Positions 1-7,596 are shown, counted from the stretch's first letter. The stretch is 7,863 bases of DNA from JAVVRI01 sp036654795 (GCA_036654795.1 JAVVRI010000133.1:1-7863), one strand, 5' to 3'. The notes: a model not told the origin generated them from the sequence alone. Translations and numbers: made by a program.

Positions 1-36
1 CTGCATAAAAGTAATATCTTTGCCGTCAAGAACTAA
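1..36 (+). CDS. 3' end of an unidentified upstream gene (partial)
   Basis: Reading frame 1 is open from the left edge through 11 codons and ends in TAA at 34-36, directly before the ATG at 37. The visible tail is LHKSNIFAVKN. This is too short to identify. The zero-base junction with the kinase start suggests, but does not prove, that this is a real gene translated in the same operon. The alternative is that it is only leader sequence that happens to be open. Confidence 0.35.
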   Translation: MHKSNIFAVKN

Positions 37-646
37 ATGACTGAAAAAGGAATGGAGCATAAAACAATCATAACCATCGGCCGCCAGTTTGGTAGCGGTG
101 GGCGAGAGATAGGCGAGAAGCTGGCAAAGGCGCTTGGCATTACTTACTATGACAAAGAGCTAATGGCAATTGCTGCCCGCGACAGCGGCTTGTGTAAAGA
201 GGTGTTTGAGAAGGCCGACGAACAGGCTTCCAGCGGATTGGCGTATGCCTTCTCGATGGGTTATTCCTATATGGGTATGTTTGCTCCTTATAATAACATA
301 CTATCGAACGACGGCTTGTTCCTGCTGCAAAGCGACGCCATACGCAAATTGGCGGATGCTGAATCGTGCGTTCTAGTCGGGCGCTGTGCGGACTACATCC
401 TGCGCGACAATCCGGATTGTACCACTTTCTTTATCCATAACTCGTTGGAGAATCGCGNNNNNNNNNNAGGAGCAAATGATTAAGATTGATAAGTCTCGCG
501 CTTCTTACTATAACTATTACTCCAACAAAGCATGGGGCGTAGCCTCTTCGTATCACTGCTCCATTGATGCCTCTGTGCTAGGTATTGAGGAGACGGTCTC
601 TTTTATGAAAGATTTTATTGAGCGTAGGCAGCACATCTGCGCTTAA
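37..646 (+). CDS. Cytidylate kinase-like family protein, interrupted by an assembly gap
   Basis: This is a P-loop nucleoside-monophosphate-kinase-fold protein of the cytidylate-kinase-like family, expected to be cytosolic; its substrate cannot be told from sequence. The N-terminal half shows a beta strand followed by the P-loop GRQFGSGGRE (about residues 15-24), then YYDKELMAIAA and the core strand CVLVGRCADYILRDNP. The C-terminal half, after the N run, is in another frame and reads IKIDKSRASYYNYYSNKAWG, then YHCSIDASVLGIEETV, which is the expected family tail with the Arg-rich lid and final helix. Family proteins usually have about 200 residues, so roughly 15-20 are missing at the gap. The start at 37 abuts the preceding stop codon. 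An alternative ATG at 52 would drop five residues and also keeps the whole P-loop. The apparent frameshift is an assembly artefact (see the gap entry), so I treat this as one intact gene. Confidence 0.85.
458..467. other. Assembly gap of 10 Ns inside the kinase gene
   Basis: Ten consecutive Ns lie between a frame-1 segment starting at 37 and a frame-2 segment ending in TAA at 644-646. For the two halves to join, the true missing length must be a multiple of three. The protein family suggests about 45-60 missing bases rather than 10. The run is therefore probably a placeholder of arbitrary length. Confidence 0.95.
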
Positions 647-670
647 CCCAATACGCATCCCCCCCTCTGC

Positions 671-1111
671 ATGAGAATGTTGAAAGAAAGAGTCATCCAA
701 TACACTTTGCTCGTAGCCGGTATCCTGCTGCTGTTCTCGGTTGTGGTGCCTCATCATCATCATGCGAACGGTTTGCCCTGCTATCGTTCGTTGCTGGCAG
801 AGGCTGCTGAGTCTGCGGATAGGGACGACTGCACGGATCATAGCGCTGATGCTAGTGGGCACGCTGCGCATGATTGTGGCTGCAACGGCCACAACCAGGC
901 ACTCTTTACGTCCCTCGAATCGCATATTACTGGTGGAGACGCGATGTTGCATTTATATCCGCTCCTGACTCTTTTTGCCTATCTCTATCCTTCCGAATTA
1001 CTGAATCGAGACATTGTCTTCCTTTGGGAGGAACCTGTCTATATCGAGTCGTTGCGCGATCACTGGGTGGCGCGTGCGACTGGCCTTCGCGCGCCCCCTG
1101 CCCGGATATAA
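671..1111 (+). CDS. Small membrane-anchored His/Cys-rich protein, DUF6769-like, at the head of the efflux genes
   Basis: The protein has 146 residues. Residues about 9-27 form one hydrophobic segment (signal anchor or signal peptide), so the rest probably lies in the periplasm. It is followed at once by HHHH (28-31), then a Cys/His-rich stretch with C37, C54, H57, H64, H67, C69, C71 and H74, including HDCGCNGH. A second hydrophobic stretch lies near 93-107, and the tail ends in GLRAPPARI. From memory it resembles the Bacteroidota family DUF6769, small proteins found before metal RND pumps; I could not check this. Metal binding or delivery to the pump is inferred from composition and position only. 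The start at 671 has no clear ribosome binding site; ATG 677 is an alternative. No in-frame start lies upstream, because the frame meets the kinase stop at 644-646. It lies 24 bases after the kinase and 82 before the adaptor. Confidence 0.75.
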   Translation: MRMLKERVIQYTLLVAGILLLFSVVVPHHHHANGLPCYRSLLAEAAESADRDDCTDHSADASGHAAHDCGCNGHNQALFTSLESHITGGDAMLHLYPLLTLFAYLYPSELLNRDIVFLWEEPVYIESLRDHWVARATGLRAPPARI

Positions 1112-1193
1112 TTTTCTTTTCTTTATGCGTTGCCTTTCCTTGAACAGGACGAGGTGCGCTCTTGTTACTATTAATACATAACGAATTATCATA

Positions 1194-2366
1194 ATGAAGA
1201 AGAAATATATTCTATGGGCACTCTGTGTCTGTCTGTTTGCATCCTGCGCTGGAAACAGTGCCCCTAAGGGACACGATGATCACGACCACGCTGCCGAGAC
1301 CGATCACGATCATGCCGCCGAACCGTCCGAAACCACCCATGCCGATGAAATCATATTCAAGCCCGCTATGGCTGAGGCTATCGGTTTAGAAACAAAAATA
1401 ATGCAGCCGGAACCGTTTACGAACGTCATTAAAACGACTGGCCGTATACAGACAGCGCAAGGCGACGAGTCGGTCGTCGTGGCCACGGTGGCTGGTGTTG
1501 TCCGCTTCGGCAACCTTCCATTTGTGGAGGGTACGGCTGTGGCGAAGGGGCAGACGGTGCTTAGCATTGCCTCCTCCGGTCTCTCAGATGGTGACGCCTC
1601 CCTAAAGGCAAAGTACGCATACGAAACAGCCCGCAAGGAGTACGAGCGAATGCAACAGTTGGTTGCCGACCGTATTGTGTCAGAAAAGGATTTTGCCCAG
1701 GCACGTCTCAGCTACGAAACAGCTAGGGTTGCCTACGAAGCCATTGCCGGTAAGCAGACGGCGCGAGGCATCTCTGTGAACGCTCCGCTTGGCGGATACC
1801 TGAAAAATATTCAGGTAAAGGAGGGCGATTATGTAGTCGTTGGTCAGCCTTTGGCCACGATTGCCCAAAGCCGCCGCCTTGTGTTGCGTGCTGAGGTGTC
1901 GGAGAGGTACTACAACGACCTGCATCGGATACGTTCTGCAAACTTCCGTACTCCGTATGACCGGGCGGTCTATCGCTTGGACGAACTACACGGCCGATTG
2001 CTTACTTACGGAAAGGCGTCGGATGCGAACTCCTTTTATGTCCCCGTTACTTTCGAATTCGATAACAAAGGTGCCGTTATTCCGGGTTCGTTTGTAGAGA
2101 TATTCCTATTGTCAACTTCGATGGACGGTGTACTTGTATTGCCTATCACGGCGTTGGTGGAGGAGCAGGGACTCTTCTTTGCCTACCTTCGCTTGGATGA
2201 GGAGGGTTATAAGAAGCAGGAGGTGACGCTCGGTGCAGATAACGGTTCTGAGGTGCAGATACTCTCCGGTCTCAAGCCCGGCGATGTGGTTGTGACGAAG
2301 GGGGCATACCAGATCAAACTGGCTTCTGCATCCAGCGCTATACCGGCTCATTCACATAGCCATTAA
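1194..2366 (+). CDS. Efflux RND transporter periplasmic adaptor (membrane fusion protein), CusB/CzcB type, lipoprotein
   Basis: This is the periplasmic adaptor linking the RND permease to the outer-membrane channel. Its 390 residues fit the family. The N-terminus MKKKYILWALCVCLFASC is a lipoprotein signal with C18 as the likely lipidated residue, so it should be anchored in a membrane. Residues 27-49 form a flexible acidic His-rich segment (H27, H30, H32, H38, H40, H49). The usual adaptor domains follow: first half of the lipoyl domain at about 92-130 (GVVRFGNLPFVEG), an alpha-helical hairpin at about 136-188, second lipoyl half at about 193-225 (VNAPLGGYLKNIQVKEGDYV), a beta-barrel at about 228-305 and a membrane-proximal domain at about 310-375 (GLKPGDVVVTKGA). 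The C-terminus ends AHSHSH, three more histidines. The ends suggest metal capture, but CusB-type methionine ligands are not obvious. The permease gene follows after 18 bases, so the two are surely cotranscribed. Confidence 0.93.
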   Translation: MKKKYILWALCVCLFASCAGNSAPKGHDDHDHAAETDHDHAAEPSETTHADEIIFKPAMAEAIGLETKIMQPEPFTNVIKTTGRIQTAQGDESVVVATVAGVVRFGNLPFVEGTAVAKGQTVLSIASSGLSDGDASLKAKYAYETARKEYERMQQLVADRIVSEKDFAQARLSYETARVAYEAIAGKQTARGISVNAPLGGYLKNIQVKEGDYVVVGQPLATIAQSRRLVLRAEVSERYYNDLHRIRSANFRTPYDRAVYRLDELHGRLLTYGKASDANSFYVPVTFEFDNKGAVIPGSFVEIFLLSTSMDGVLVLPITALVEEQGLFFAYLRLDEEGYKKQEVTLGADNGSEVQILSGLKPGDVVVTKGAYQIKLASASSAIPAHSHSH

Positions 2367-2368
2367 TC

Positions 2369-2378
2369 GGAGGAGGAA
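2369..2378 (+). promoter_or_regulatory. Strong Shine-Dalgarno for the RND permease
   Basis: GGAGGAGGAA lies 6 bases upstream of the ATG at 2385, in the 18-base gap after the adaptor stop. It is a far better match to the 16S rRNA tail than anything before the other genes here, and it fixes the permease start. Confidence 0.7.
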
Positions 2379-2384
2379 TAGAAA

Positions 2385-5300
2385 ATGCTAAATAAAATAA
2401 TCTATTACTCACTACACAACCGTCTGGTGGTGTTGGTCTGTGCCCTATTGTTGATGATTGCCGGCACATATACTGCGTTTCATACGGACGTAGATGTCTT
2501 TCCGGACTTGAATGCGCCTACAGTTGTTATCATGACCGAAGCCGGTGGTATGGCACCTGAAGAGGTGGAGCAACTGGTTACCTTTCCTGTGGAGACAGCT
2601 GTTAACGGTGCGACGGATGTACGCCGCGTGCGCTCTTCGTCTACGACAGGATTCTCTGTGGTCTGGGTGGAGTTCGAGTGGGGTACGGATATCTATCGTG
2701 CCCGCCAAATTGTTTCCGAGAAGTTGGCCGTAGTGGGGGAGAGCCTTCCCGATAATGTAGGCAAGCCAACTTTGGGACCGCAGTCCTCCATCTTGGGTGA
2801 GATGCTGATTGTTGGTCTTACGGCAGACTCTACATCGTTGCTCGACCTCCGGACGCTGGCTGATTGGACGATCCGTCCCCGCCTACTTTCCACCGGAGGT
2901 GTGGCGCAAGTGGCGGTGATTGGCGGTGACATAAAAGAGTATCAAATACAACTAGATCCTGCCCGCATGAAGCATTACGCAGTGGGGCTGGACGAGGTGA
3001 TGGCCGTCTGTCGCAACATGAACCGCAACGCCAATGGTGGTGTGCTCTATGAGTACGATAACGAATACATTATTCGCGGGATCCTCTCCACCGCCAAGGT
3101 GGACGAGATTGCCAAGGGGGTGATTAAGACAGTAGACGACGTGCCTATCCTGTTAGGCGATGTGGCTGATGTGGTCATTGGCGGCAAAAGCCCGAAACTG
3201 GGTACCGCTTCCGAACGCGGCCTGCCTGCTGTTATCATCACTGTGACGAAACAGCCAAACACCAGCACCATCGACCTGACTGCTCATCTGGACGCTATTC
3301 TGGCCGAACTCCAGCAGAGCTTGCCGCCCGATGTGCATGTCTCCACCGACATCTTTCGCCAGAGCCGCTTTATTGACAGTTCTATCAACAACGTGAAGAA
3401 CAGTTTGCTGGAAGGTAGCTTCTTTGTTGTCGTGATCCTATTCCTTTTCTTGATGAACGTGCGGACAACGGTTATCTCGCTTGTGGCGCTGCCGCTCTCG
3501 CTGCTGGTATCTATCTTGGTGCTCCATTATATGGGACTTACCATCAATACAATGAGCTTGGGCGGGATGGCGATTGCTATCGGCTCGTTGGTGGATGATG
3601 CGATTGTGGATGTTGAGAACGTCTACAAGCGTATCCGCGAGAATCGTACGTTGCCTCCCGAGGTAAGACATTCGCTGTTGGATGTGATCTATAACGCTTC
3701 TCGCGAGGTGCGTATGCCGATTCTGAACTCTACATTAATTATAGTAGTTAGCTTTGTGCCTCTTTTCTTCCTAACTGGGATGGAGGGACGTATGCTGATG
3801 CCGCTTGGGGTTGCCTTTATCGTGGCGTTGTTTGCCTCTACGGTGGTGGCGTTGACGCTTACGCCGGTGCTTTGTAGTTATCTTCTGGGTGGTGATGCGC
3901 AGAAGGTTGTGCGCGAACCATTCGTTGCACGAACGATGAAGGTCTGGTACGGTACTTTCTTGAAGGGTGCTTTGGCGCATGGCAAGGCGGTGCTTGGAGT
4001 AACCTTTGTCCTCTTTGTCGTTGCTGTCGGACTTTTCTTTACATTGGGTAGAAGTTTCCTGCCGCCATTCAACGAAGGTTCGTTTACGATCAACGTAAGC
4101 TCTTTGCCCGGTATCTCTCTGGACGAGTCCGACCGCATGGGGCGTCGTGCTGAGGAGTTGCTGATGCAGGTGCCGGAGATTCAGACTGTAGCCCGCAAGA
4201 CCGGTCGTGCCGAACTGGACGAACATGCCTTGGGCGTCAACGTCTCCGAAATAGAAGCCCCCTTCGAACTGAAGGAGCGTAGCCGTGAGGAGGTGATGAA
4301 CGACGTGCGTAGCAAACTTTCCGCTATTAGCGGTGCAAATATTGAGATTGGTCAGCCCATCTCTCACCGCATCGACGCCATGCTCTCCGGAACGGAGGCC
4401 AATATTGCCATTAAGCTATTCGGTACCGACTTGAACCGGATGTTTGCCATTGGCAATGAGGTGAAGGCAGCCATTAGTTCCGTCCCCGGCGTAGTTGATT
4501 TGAAGGTAGAGCAGCAGATTGAACGTCCGCAACTTACTATCGTGCCCGAGCGTGAACTGATGGCTAAATACGGTATTTCGCTGCCTGAGTTTGAGGAATA
4601 TGTTAATGTTATGTTAGGTGGCGAGGTCGTTAGCCAAGTGTACGACGGAGGCAAGAGTTTCGATTTAACCGTCAAGACCTCAGATGCGAGTCGTGCCACG
4701 GCTGAGGATATTCGCAGCCTGATGATCGATGCCGGTGGCCGCAAGGTGCCACTTAGCTATATTGCAGAGGTGCGCTCCGTAACCGGCCCGAACACTATCA
4801 ACCGCGAGAACGTGAAGCGCAAGATCGTGATCAGTGCCAACGTCTCCGGTCGTGACTTGCGTGGTGTTGTAAACGAGATACAGCAGAAGGTCGGTCTCTC
4901 CGTCAAGCTGCCCGAAGGATACCACATTGAGTATGGCGGACAGTTTGAAAGCGAGCAGGCCGCCAGTCGTACCCTGCTTCTTACCTCTCTTGCCTCTCTG
5001 TTGGTCATCTTCCTTTTGCTCTTCAATGAGTTCAAGAATGTGAAGGAGAGTCTTGTGATTCTGCTGAACCTGCCGTTGGCACTGATTGGTGGTGTATTTA
5101 TCCTTCGTTTGACTTCCGGAGTAGTCAGCATACCGGCTGTTATTGGCTTCATCTCCCTTTTCGGTATTGCCACGCGCAACGGTATGTTGCTGGTCAGCCA
5201 CTATACGCAGCTATGCAGCGAGGGCATGCCACTTCGCGAGGCGGTGATACACGGCTCAATGGACCGTCTTAATCCGATCCTGATGACGGCGCTCAGCTCT

Positions 5301-5483
5301 GCTCTGGCATTGATACCTTTGGCGCTGAACGGCGACCTACCGGGTAATGAGATACAGAGTCCGATGGCTACCGTCATACTTGGCGGACTGTTGACGAGTA
5401 CCTTCCTCAACGGCTTCATTATCCCTATTGTATATCTTATCATGAACAAGGATACACATCCTGCAAAACCGATCAAAGAATGA
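2385..5483 (+). CDS. Heavy-metal efflux RND permease, CusA/CzcA family
   Basis: This is the inner-membrane, proton-driven pump of the tripartite efflux system. Its 1032 residues match the usual 1020-1060 of HME-RND permeases. TM1 is at about 10-31, followed by the periplasmic porter domain with DVDVFPDLNAPTVVI and GMAPEEVEQLVTFPVE, typical of the CusA/CzcA group. TM2-TM6 lie at about 340-505, the second porter half starts near LGRSFLPPFNEGSF (N563, E564), and TM8-TM12 end with the conserved PMATVILGGLLTSTFLNGFI. The proton-relay segment of TM4 reads GSLVDDAIVDVEN, with D404, D405, D409 and E411. D404 and E411 align with CusA D405 and E412, while the extra aspartate present in CzcA (DFG) is Ala here. 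The aligned position of CusA Met573 is Asn570. The family is certain, but the metal (Cu/Ag or divalent Zn/Co/Ni/Cd) cannot be assigned. The gene overlaps the channel gene by four bases. Confidence 0.95.
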   Translation: MLNKIIYYSLHNRLVVLVCALLLMIAGTYTAFHTDVDVFPDLNAPTVVIMTEAGGMAPEEVEQLVTFPVETAVNGATDVRRVRSSSTTGFSVVWVEFEWGTDIYRARQIVSEKLAVVGESLPDNVGKPTLGPQSSILGEMLIVGLTADSTSLLDLRTLADWTIRPRLLSTGGVAQVAVIGGDIKEYQIQLDPARMKHYAVGLDEVMAVCRNMNRNANGGVLYEYDNEYIIRGILSTAKVDEIAKGVIKTVDDVPILLGDVADVVIGGKSPKLGTASERGLPAVIITVTKQPNTSTIDLTAHLDAILAELQQSLPPDVHVSTDIFRQSRFIDSSINNVKNSLLEGSFFVVVILFLFLMNVRTTVISLVALPLSLLVSILVLHYMGLTINTMSLGGMAIAIGSLVDDAIVDVENVYKRIRENRTLPPEVRHSLLDVIYNASREVRMPILNSTLIIVVSFVPLFFLTGMEGRMLMPLGVAFIVALFASTVVALTLTPVLCSYLLGGDAQKVVREPFVARTMKVWYGTFLKGALAHGKAVLGVTFVLFVVAVGLFFTLGRSFLPPFNEGSFTINVSSLPGISLDESDRMGRRAEELLMQVPEIQTVARKTGRAELDEHALGVNVSEIEAPFELKERSREEVMNDVRSKLSAISGANIEIGQPISHRIDAMLSGTEANIAIKLFGTDLNRMFAIGNEVKAAISSVPGVVDLKVEQQIERPQLTIVPERELMAKYGISLPEFEEYVNVMLGGEVVSQVYDGGKSFDLTVKTSDASRATAEDIRSLMIDAGGRKVPLSYIAEVRSVTGPNTINRENVKRKIVISANVSGRDLRGVVNEIQQKVGLSVKLPEGYHIEYGGQFESEQAASRTLLLTSLASLLVIFLLLFNEFKNVKESLVILLNLPLALIGGVFILRLTSGVVSIPAVIGFISLFGIATRNGMLLVSHYTQLCSEGMPLREAVIHGSMDRLNPILMTALSSALALIPLALNGDLPGNEIQSPMATVILGGLLTSTFLNGFIIPIVYLIMNKDTHPAKPIKE

Positions 5484-6667
5484 AAAAATATATTACTATC
5501 GCTGCTCTTACTGTCTGCTTTGCCTTTCCGGCAAGTGGACAGACCAGAGTAGACGAGGTGCTTCGTAGCATCGAAACGAACAACAAGGAGCTTCGGGCAA
5601 ATATTCAGTTCACTCTCGCTCGAAAGATTGAAACTCGGTTAGATAATAACCTGCCCGACCCCTCCGTCTCTTATAGCCATCAGTATGGAAACAAGGAGGA
5701 ACTTGGCATGCAGGGTGAACTAGTGGCTAGCCAGTCCTTCAGTTTTCCAACGGTCTATCGGGAGAAGGGGAAGTTGGCACGTACCCGCTCCGTCGGCTTC
5801 GACCATGAGGCTGCTGCCTTTCGTCAGCAGATACTCTTGCAAGCAAAGGAGCTTTGCCTTGACCTTGTCTTCCTTAATCAGCAGCAACAGTTGTTGGAGT
5901 TGCGACTTAATAATGCTACTGAGCTGGCCTCCCTCTACGCCGTTCGTTTGGCAACCGGAGATGCAAATGTGTTGGAGGTAAACAAAATAGATCTCGAACT
6001 CCTCAATGCACGAAGCGAAGCTCGCATGAATCGCTCTGCCCGCGATGCCCGTTTGCAAGAGCTTGCTGCGTTGAACGGAGGCCTCCCGATTGCTTTCGCC
6101 GACACAGTGTATGCTCCGCTGGAGGTTGCTTTGTCCTTTGCCGACCTTTGCCGGGAAGCCCTTCCGGCCAATCTGAAGCTGCGTTCGTTGGAGAGCGACC
6201 GGGTGGCTGCCCGTAGGCTGGTGGGCGTCATGAAGGCGCAACACTTGCCTGGCTTTGAGTTGGGTTATCGCCTAAACACAGCGATGGGTGGCGAGCGTTT
6301 CAATGGTTTCTTGGTAGGAGTCAGCATTCCCCTCTTCGCAAATCGTAACAAGGTGAAGCAGGCCAAGGCACAGACGATCTATACCGATTTGCAGTTGGAA
6401 AGCACATCGCTCGTGGTGAAAAGCGAATTGCAGGGGCTCTACGACCGAGCGCTGGCTCTCAAAACGTCCATTGACGAGTACGACCGTCTACTCAAGAGTC
6501 GTCAGAATCTTCTTTTACTCAGCAAAGCGATTCGCTCTGGCCAGATCAGTATGATTGAATACTTCGTCGAGGTCAGTACCCTTTACGATAGTATGCGAAA
6601 TTACATCCTGCTCCAAAACGAGTATCAGAAAGCCATGGCGCGCCTCTATAAGCATCGCCTCGGCTAA
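5480..6667 (+). CDS. TolC-family outer-membrane efflux channel, CusC/CzcC type
   Basis: This is the outer-membrane channel of the pump. Residues 1-20 form a signal peptide (MKKYITIAALTVCFAFPASG, with cleavage plausible before Q21). The mature protein starts with a helix, VDEVLRSIETNNKELRANI, typical of the first outer-membrane-efflux-protein repeat. It then has a strand region (LPDPSVSYSHQYG), long helices rich in Leu/Arg/Glu, and the second repeat: helix LPANLKLRSLESDRVAARRL and strand PGFELGYRLN, followed by GFLVGVSIPLF. The last helix ends NYILLQNEYQKAMARLYKHRLG. At 395 residues it is somewhat shorter than E. coli TolC-type channels but has both halves. No lipobox is visible, unlike E. coli CusC. 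ATG 5480 overlaps the permease stop as ATGA, a sign of translational coupling. The last gene of the operon, it ends nine bases from the convergent regulator. Confidence 0.93.
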   Translation: MKKYITIAALTVCFAFPASGQTRVDEVLRSIETNNKELRANIQFTLARKIETRLDNNLPDPSVSYSHQYGNKEELGMQGELVASQSFSFPTVYREKGKLARTRSVGFDHEAAAFRQQILLQAKELCLDLVFLNQQQQLLELRLNNATELASLYAVRLATGDANVLEVNKIDLELLNARSEARMNRSARDARLQELAALNGGLPIAFADTVYAPLEVALSFADLCREALPANLKLRSLESDRVAARRLVGVMKAQHLPGFELGYRLNTAMGGERFNGFLVGVSIPLFANRNKVKQAKAQTIYTDLQLESTSLVVKSELQGLYDRALALKTSIDEYDRLLKSRQNLLLLSKAIRSGQISMIEYFVEVSTLYDSMRNYILLQNEYQKAMARLYKHRLG

Positions 6668-6676
6668 CCGTCCGTT

Positions 6677-7564
6677 TCAGTGGGCTCGTTCGCGGAAGTC
6701 AGAGGGCGTAACGCCCTCTTTCTTTTTAAAGAAGGTAGAGAACTGGCCGGTATTCTCGAAGTGGAGGGCGTAAGCAATCTCCGAGATGTTGAGCACCGAT
6801 CCGGTTAACATCTCCTTGGCACGGAGTAGTTTCTGCTGTAGTTGGTACTGCGTGGGTGATACGCCGGTATATTCTTTGAACATCCGCCGGAACCACGAGT
6901 AGCCCAGTCCGAGGCGCGAGGCTATCTCTTCTGGCGAAAGCTGCTCTCCGTCAATTGCCTTCATCAGGATGCGTGCTTCGTTAATTTTGTCCACGATGTA
7001 GGTATCTGTGAAGGCATTGTTCTTGTCTTTGTAGTAGACGGTGCCCAGAATGTGGAGTACGATGCTGGATATCATTGGTTGGTAGCCGGACTTCTCTTGG
7101 GCGGCAAACTTCAATATATCTTCGTAGAGTCCGATAAGGGTGGCGCTCAACCCGATCCGGTGGAGTGGTTCCTCCTTTGTAAAGAACCTTCGTTCCACCC
7201 TGCGGTCGATGTGTACACCGCGGAAGCCTACCCAATATTCGTCCCATCCGCTTTCTTTGTCGGGGTAGTAACTGTGCCATTCGCCGGGAAATAGCAGAAT
7301 CATTGTGCCGGCGGCCACCTTCTGCTCTTTGCAGGACTGTGAAGAGAAACGTCCGCTTCCCTTTGTGATATATACTAGTTGGTATTCGTTAAGAATGCGT
7401 CCTGTCTGTGGCTTAAAGTCGTAGTCTTTGGGATGATGGGAGAGGGGGTATTGTCCTTTGGGAGGTATAAACTGGTAGCCGGCTGTTGTCACTACGATGC
7501 CCCATTCTTCGTCTGTGCTACTGGTTGAAAGGTAGTGCAGTTGATCTTTTCTTTGTTCGTCCAT
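6677..7564 (-). CDS. AraC-family transcriptional regulator with N-terminal cupin sensor domain
   Basis: The protein has 295 residues, usual for AraC regulators. The N-terminal half is a cupin-like effector domain: YQLVYITKGSGRF (61-73), then AAGTMILLFPGEWHSYYPD (84-102) and WDEYWVGFRG (107-116). The C-terminal DNA-binding domain has two helix-turn-helix units, the first at about 209-230 (LSPEEIASRLGLGYSWFRRM) and the second at about 258-280 (ISEIAYALHFENTGQFSTFF). The closing signature is KKKEGVTPSDFRERA. The cupin pattern is one often seen in Bacteroidota regulators of sugar-utilisation genes, so a role in metal control is not assumed. It converges on the efflux operon, with nine bases between the stops, so its target may equally lie beyond the right edge. 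Its start, CAT at 7562-7564, follows an AT-rich leader with a promoter-like box at 7597-7604. Confidence 0.93.
   Translation of the reverse strand: MDEQRKDQLHYLSTSSTDEEWGIVVTTAGYQFIPPKGQYPLSHHPKDYDFKPQTGRILNEYQLVYITKGSGRFSSQSCKEQKVAAGTMILLFPGEWHSYYPDKESGWDEYWVGFRGVHIDRRVERRFFTKEEPLHRIGLSATLIGLYEDILKFAAQEKSGYQPMISSIVLHILGTVYYKDKNNAFTDTYIVDKINEARILMKAIDGEQLSPEEIASRLGLGYSWFRRMFKEYTGVSPTQYQLQQKLLRAKEMLTGSVLNISEIAYALHFENTGQFSTFFKKKEGVTPSDFRERAH
6701..6727 (+). terminator. Candidate Rho-independent terminator of the efflux operon, inside the regulator gene
   Basis: AGAGGGCG (6701-6708) and CGCCCTCT (6712-6719) form a perfect 8-bp GC-rich stem around a three-base TAA loop, followed at once by TTCTTTTT. 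It lies 34 bases after the channel stop and is oriented to end plus-strand transcription. On the other strand the same bases encode the conserved KKKEGVTPSD of the AraC domain, so the hairpin could be a by-product of coding sequence; the stem quality and placement favour a real terminator. Confidence 0.6.
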
Positions 7565-7596
7565 ATTAGATAAGATGGTTTAAATGTTTCTGAACG

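Noticed and set aside
659..665. Run of seven C just before the ATG at 671, as a phase-variable tract
   Set aside because: Seven bases is short for slippage-based switching, it is outside a promoter that I can define, and there is no sign of an alternative frame using it.
1069..1124. GGCGCG/CGCGCC hairpin at 1069-1095 with T-rich DNA at 1111-1124, as a terminator after the small protein gene
   Set aside because: The stem is only 6 bp (8 with a G-U pair), the loop is 11 bases, and about 15 bases separate it from the T-rich stretch, which is also broken by C residues.
1164..1182. Imperfect dyad GTTACTATTAATACATAAC upstream of the adaptor gene, as a metal-regulator operator
   Set aside because: Only the central TATTAATA is a true palindrome, the outer arms are out of register by one base, and such matches are common in AT-rich DNA.
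3771..4367. Long open frame of 198 codons on the minus strand opposite the permease gene
   Set aside because: It lies wholly opposite a strongly conserved RND coding region, and its translation is Gln/His/Arg-rich and low in hydrophobic structure, as expected of an antisense shadow.
5720..6244. Open frame of 174 codons on the minus strand opposite the channel gene
   Set aside because: It has no recognisable domain and no ribosome binding site, and it is fully contained in a clear TolC-family gene.
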